Shown one piece after another: positions 14,682 through 16,541 of a stretch of DNA of 16,541 bases; the stretch's first letter is position 1; every line of letters begins with the position of its first letter. The notes under the pieces were generated by a model that saw only the letters and a program-made list of their open reading frames with translations, made no database searches and was not told where the DNA came from. This DNA is from Verrucomicrobiota bacterium. Lineage in GTDB: Bacteria; Verrucomicrobiota; Verrucomicrobiia; Limisphaerales; UBA1096. The DNA lies in contig JASLKI010000155.1 in the NCBI GenBank assembly GCA_030747575.1, forward strand, positions 1-16,541. The letters run 5' to 3'. A program made the translations under genes and the position numbers.

Positions 14682-15563
14682 TTATTTTTTAATCACGCCG
14701 CAGGCCTTGAGCGTTTTGGCCAGTTGAGCGCGATTGCCCGCCGTCATTTTGCAGAGCGGCAGGCGGTATTCCTCCGCGCACTTGCCCAGCATGGCGAGGG
14801 CGGCCTTCGTCGGCACAGGATTTGTCTCGATGAACAAGGCCTTGAACATCGGGTAATATTTTTGATGCAGCCTGAGGGCGGCGTCGGCATTGCCGGCGGT
14901 GAAAGCGTTTACCATCCTCGTGATCTGCCTCGGGATGATGTTCGAGGCGACACTGATGACGCCCTCTGCTCCAACAGCCATAAACGGCAGTGTGAGTGCG
15001 TCGTCGCCACTCAAGATGGTGAATCGTTGACCAATCGCGGCTCGAAGCTGGCTTACGCGATCAGCGTCGCCACCGGCCTCCTTGATGCCGACGATGTTTT
15101 TGTACGCCTTGGCCAAGCGGTGAACAGTAGCCACCTCGATGGCGATATTGCAGCGGCCGGGGATGCTGTAAAGGATGATCGGCAACTTGGTCGCTCGGGC
15201 GATTTTTTTGAAATGCTGGAACAGGCCCTCCTGCGACGGCTTGTTGTAATAAGGAGCAACCTGCAGCGAACCGTCTGCGCCAACGGCCTCGGCGGCCTTT
15301 GTGAGGTTGACAGCCTCGGCGGTGGCATTGGCTCCGGTGCCGGCGAGTACCTTCACCCTGCCTTTGGCCGCCTGGACAGCGAGTTCGATGACGCGGATGT
15401 GTTCGTCGAAGCGAAGCGATGGGGACTCGCCGGTGGTACCGACCGGCACGATCCCATTCACCCCACCGCGAACCTGATCCTGGATGAGTTTTTGAAATGC
15501 CAGTTCATCGACGCGACCCTTCCGGAACGGTGTGACAACGGCAGTGTAAGTTCCTGTAAACAT
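14682..15563 (-). CDS. dapA: 4-hydroxy-tetrahydrodipicolinate synthase DapA
   Basis: Condenses pyruvate with aspartate-4-semialdehyde through a Schiff base, the first step of the diaminopimelate/lysine branch. The 293 residues form a TIM barrel with VGTTGESPSL (41-50; Thr43, Thr44), VAPYYNKPSQEG (102-113; Tyr106), LYSIPGRCNI (131-140; Tyr132, Arg137) and the Schiff-base lysine Lys161 in VGIKEAGGD. These match the E. coli catalytic set Thr44, Thr45, Tyr107, Tyr133, Arg138 and Lys161, with serine where many have Asn or Asp after Tyr132. The start is the ATG at 15563; a TTG two codons upstream is also in frame, but MFTGTYTAVVTPF fits the family start. No Shine-Dalgarno sequence. The 63 bp before the gene shows no clear promoter or terminator. 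Confidence 0.95.
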   Translation of the reverse strand: MFTGTYTAVVTPFRKGRVDELAFQKLIQDQVRGGVNGIVPVGTTGESPSLRFDEHIRVIELAVQAAKGRVKVLAGTGANATAEAVNLTKAAEAVGADGSLQVAPYYNKPSQEGLFQHFKKIARATKLPIILYSIPGRCNIAIEVATVHRLAKAYKNIVGIKEAGGDADRVSQLRAAIGQRFTILSGDDALTLPFMAVGAEGVISVASNIIPRQITRMVNAFTAGNADAALRLHQKYYPMFKALFIETNPVPTKAALAMLGKCAEEYRLPLCKMTAGNRAQLAKTLKACGVIKK

Positions 15564-15626
15564 TGTCAAAATGCGCAGTGAGGATCGTGGGAGGCGTGCC
15601 TTTTGACCAGCAAGATTTTGAGGGTG

Positions 15627-16052
15627 CTAGGGATTGAGCTCCTTGGGCATCAAATCGTGGCCTTTTAACTTGGCTGCTTCGCCGTAGGCAGCGTCGCATT
15701 TAGGGCAGGACGGGTCTCCGTATTGATCGTACTTCGGCAGAAGATGAAGGATGAACACGGAACCGCAACTCTTACACTCGTTCACTGGGTGGGCTGGCCC
15801 TTTCTTACAAAGAACACAGTACAAAACAGAGTCGCTCATAGCTCGAGGGTATTGCTTCCAATTGGTTGGATAGTCGTCCCGATACGCCGATAAATCCTCA
15901 GTCTTTTTACATGAGAGGCAGTAGTAACCAAGCTTCACCTGTGTTAGCGACATGTTGGCGTTCCAGGACCAAATCAATAGCCCCACAGCTCCCAATGCGG
16001 CGATAACTATCCCTATGTTCTTAAACGTACCTTTGGACGCTTGCTCGCTCAT
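15627..16052 (-). CDS. Membrane-anchored zinc-ribbon protein, function unknown
   Basis: A 141-residue protein I cannot assign to a characterised family. One hydrophobic segment, IGIVIAALGAVGLLIWSW (about 13-30), follows a short N-terminus with basic residues, consistent with a single membrane anchor. The rest carries four CxxC pairs: C45-C48 (CLSC), C79-C82 (CVLC), C93-C96 (CKSC) and C116-C119 (CPKC). This is enough for two four-cysteine zinc sites, probably two zinc ribbons. The segment between the first and second pairs is rich in Tyr and Trp. Its ATG overlaps the TGA of the upstream pseudopilin-like gene (ATGA), so the two are probably translated together and may act together at the cell envelope. 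No Shine-Dalgarno sequence of its own. Cys-rich redox or heme roles are less likely, as no CxxCH is present. Confidence 0.75.
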   Translation of the reverse strand: MSEQASKGTFKNIGIVIAALGAVGLLIWSWNANMSLTQVKLGYYCLSCKKTEDLSAYRDDYPTNWKQYPRAMSDSVLYCVLCKKGPAHPVNECKSCGSVFILHLLPKYDQYGDPSCPKCDAAYGEAAKLKGHDLMPKELNP

Positions 16053-16541
16053 AGACGAGCGCGGACCGGGCTCTTGATGTCACCCAAATCCTCCTGATAG
16101 ATGTAGTATTGACGCCCTCCTGGGTTCCAACTGTGAATGAAGTACATTTGCTGGAATTTAACCCAACGTACAGACCCGTCGGCGTAGCACTGATTCCCGC
16201 CTATCGGTTTACCATTGCTAGCATGAGCCGGATATCCTCCATAAGCCGTGGGACGACCGCCCCCCCAAGCTCCGTCTATCTTTCCCACTAAATCGGCAAG
16301 CAGCACCATCTGAGGGCCATCCTGCCCAGAGTTAACCGGACTACGGGATTTAAACCTACCACCGGAATTATTCCATGTGTCAGCACCCCCAAAATGCTGA
16401 AAGCCAAGGATCATCTGCGGATAATTTTTCTCCCAAGCCGGAAACAGCGGATTGGTATTGTAACCCCTAGGCAACGCACCGGCATAACGTAAACCAGGAC
16501 AACCGAAAACCCTGTTAAGCTTCAAGCCCTGTAGCGTATAG
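16049..16541 (-). CDS. C-terminal part of a pseudopilin-like (DUF1559/H-X9-DG type) protein
   Basis: The frame is open to the right edge, so the N-terminus, where a prepilin cleavage site would lie, is not visible; the TTG at 16525 is internal. The visible 163 residues match the C-terminal style of the large pseudopilin-like proteins abundant in Planctomycetes and Verrucomicrobia. Characteristic are a Gly/Asn/Tyr-rich body (HFGGADTWNNSGGRF), DGPQMVLLADLVG, and GGNQCYADGSVRWVKF, which corresponds to the H-X9-DG motif; the histidine position appears to be lysine here. Such proteins are exported and presumed to act with type II secretion/type IV pilus-like machinery, but their role is not established. 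The gene ends in a 4-bp overlap with the zinc-ribbon gene. Confidence 0.7.
   Translation of the reverse strand, partial: YTLQGLKLNRVFGCPGLRYAGALPRGYNTNPLFPAWEKNYPQMILGFQHFGGADTWNNSGGRFKSRSPVNSGQDGPQMVLLADLVGKIDGAWGGGRPTAYGGYPAHASNGKPIGGNQCYADGSVRWVKFQQMYFIHSWNPGGRQYYIYQEDLGDIKSPVRARL

Noticed and set aside
14724..15581. 285-codon plus-strand open frame antisense to dapA
   Set aside because: The dapA frame carries every catalytic residue; the antisense frame is a composition artefact.
1..16541. CRISPR array, insertion sequence, prophage, toxin-antitoxin or defence system
   Set aside because: No evenly spaced direct repeats, no transposase, integrase or nuclease motifs, and no terminal inverted repeats were seen; the palindromes are dispersed and lack spacer structure.

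Overview
The window looks like a bacterial chromosome segment from the PVC superphylum, most likely a free-living (perhaps marine) member of Verrucomicrobiota near Pedosphaerales/Limisphaerales. The evidence is the mix of genes rather than any marker: a secreted Cys-type sulfatase, the C-terminus of a large pseudopilin-like protein of the DUF1559/H-X9-DG kind, a SlyX protein, a very large protein that resembles pyrophosphate-dependent PEP carboxykinase, moderately high G+C, and start codons that mostly lack a Shine-Dalgarno sequence. The taxonomic call is inference.

Layout. 1-1313 (+): the 3' part of dnaJ, then rsmE 13 bp later. 1323-2135 (-): a xylose-isomerase-like TIM-barrel protein. 2136-2406: a non-coding gap with one stem-loop. 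2407-3225 (-): a trimeric-type purine nucleoside phosphorylase. 3363-3437 (+): tRNA-Asn(GTT) with encoded CCA. 3471-6932 (-): the PPi-PEPCK-like protein of about 1150 residues. 7049-7255 (+): slyX. 7249-10246 (-): three genes joined by 4-bp stop/start overlaps (HAD phosphatase, a conserved protein with deoxyhypusine-synthase-like features, PfkB kinase). 10386-12317 (+): htpG. 12394-15563 (-): dapA, dapB and a secreted sulfatase, tightly spaced. 15627-16541 (-): a membrane-anchored zinc-ribbon protein coupled to the 3' end of a pseudopilin-like gene that runs off the window.

How the genes fit together. dnaJ and htpG are protein-folding functions and rsmE modifies 16S rRNA. dapA and dapB are consecutive steps from aspartate semialdehyde to lysine and meso-diaminopimelate. 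The PEPCK-like enzyme would link oxaloacetate and phosphoenolpyruvate using PPi/Pi instead of a nucleotide. The HAD/unknown/PfkB trio looks like one small sugar- or polyol-phosphate pathway of unknown product.

The most unusual signal is not a gene. The 8-bp palindrome TTGGCCAA occurs 11 times in 16.5 kb, where about 0.25 is expected with equal base use. Ten copies lie in coding sequence, in two reading frames and in seven genes, often extended to CGCTTGGCCAAGCG. This resembles a highly iterated palindrome such as HIP1 of cyanobacteria. No CRISPR array, insertion sequence, prophage or defence island was seen.
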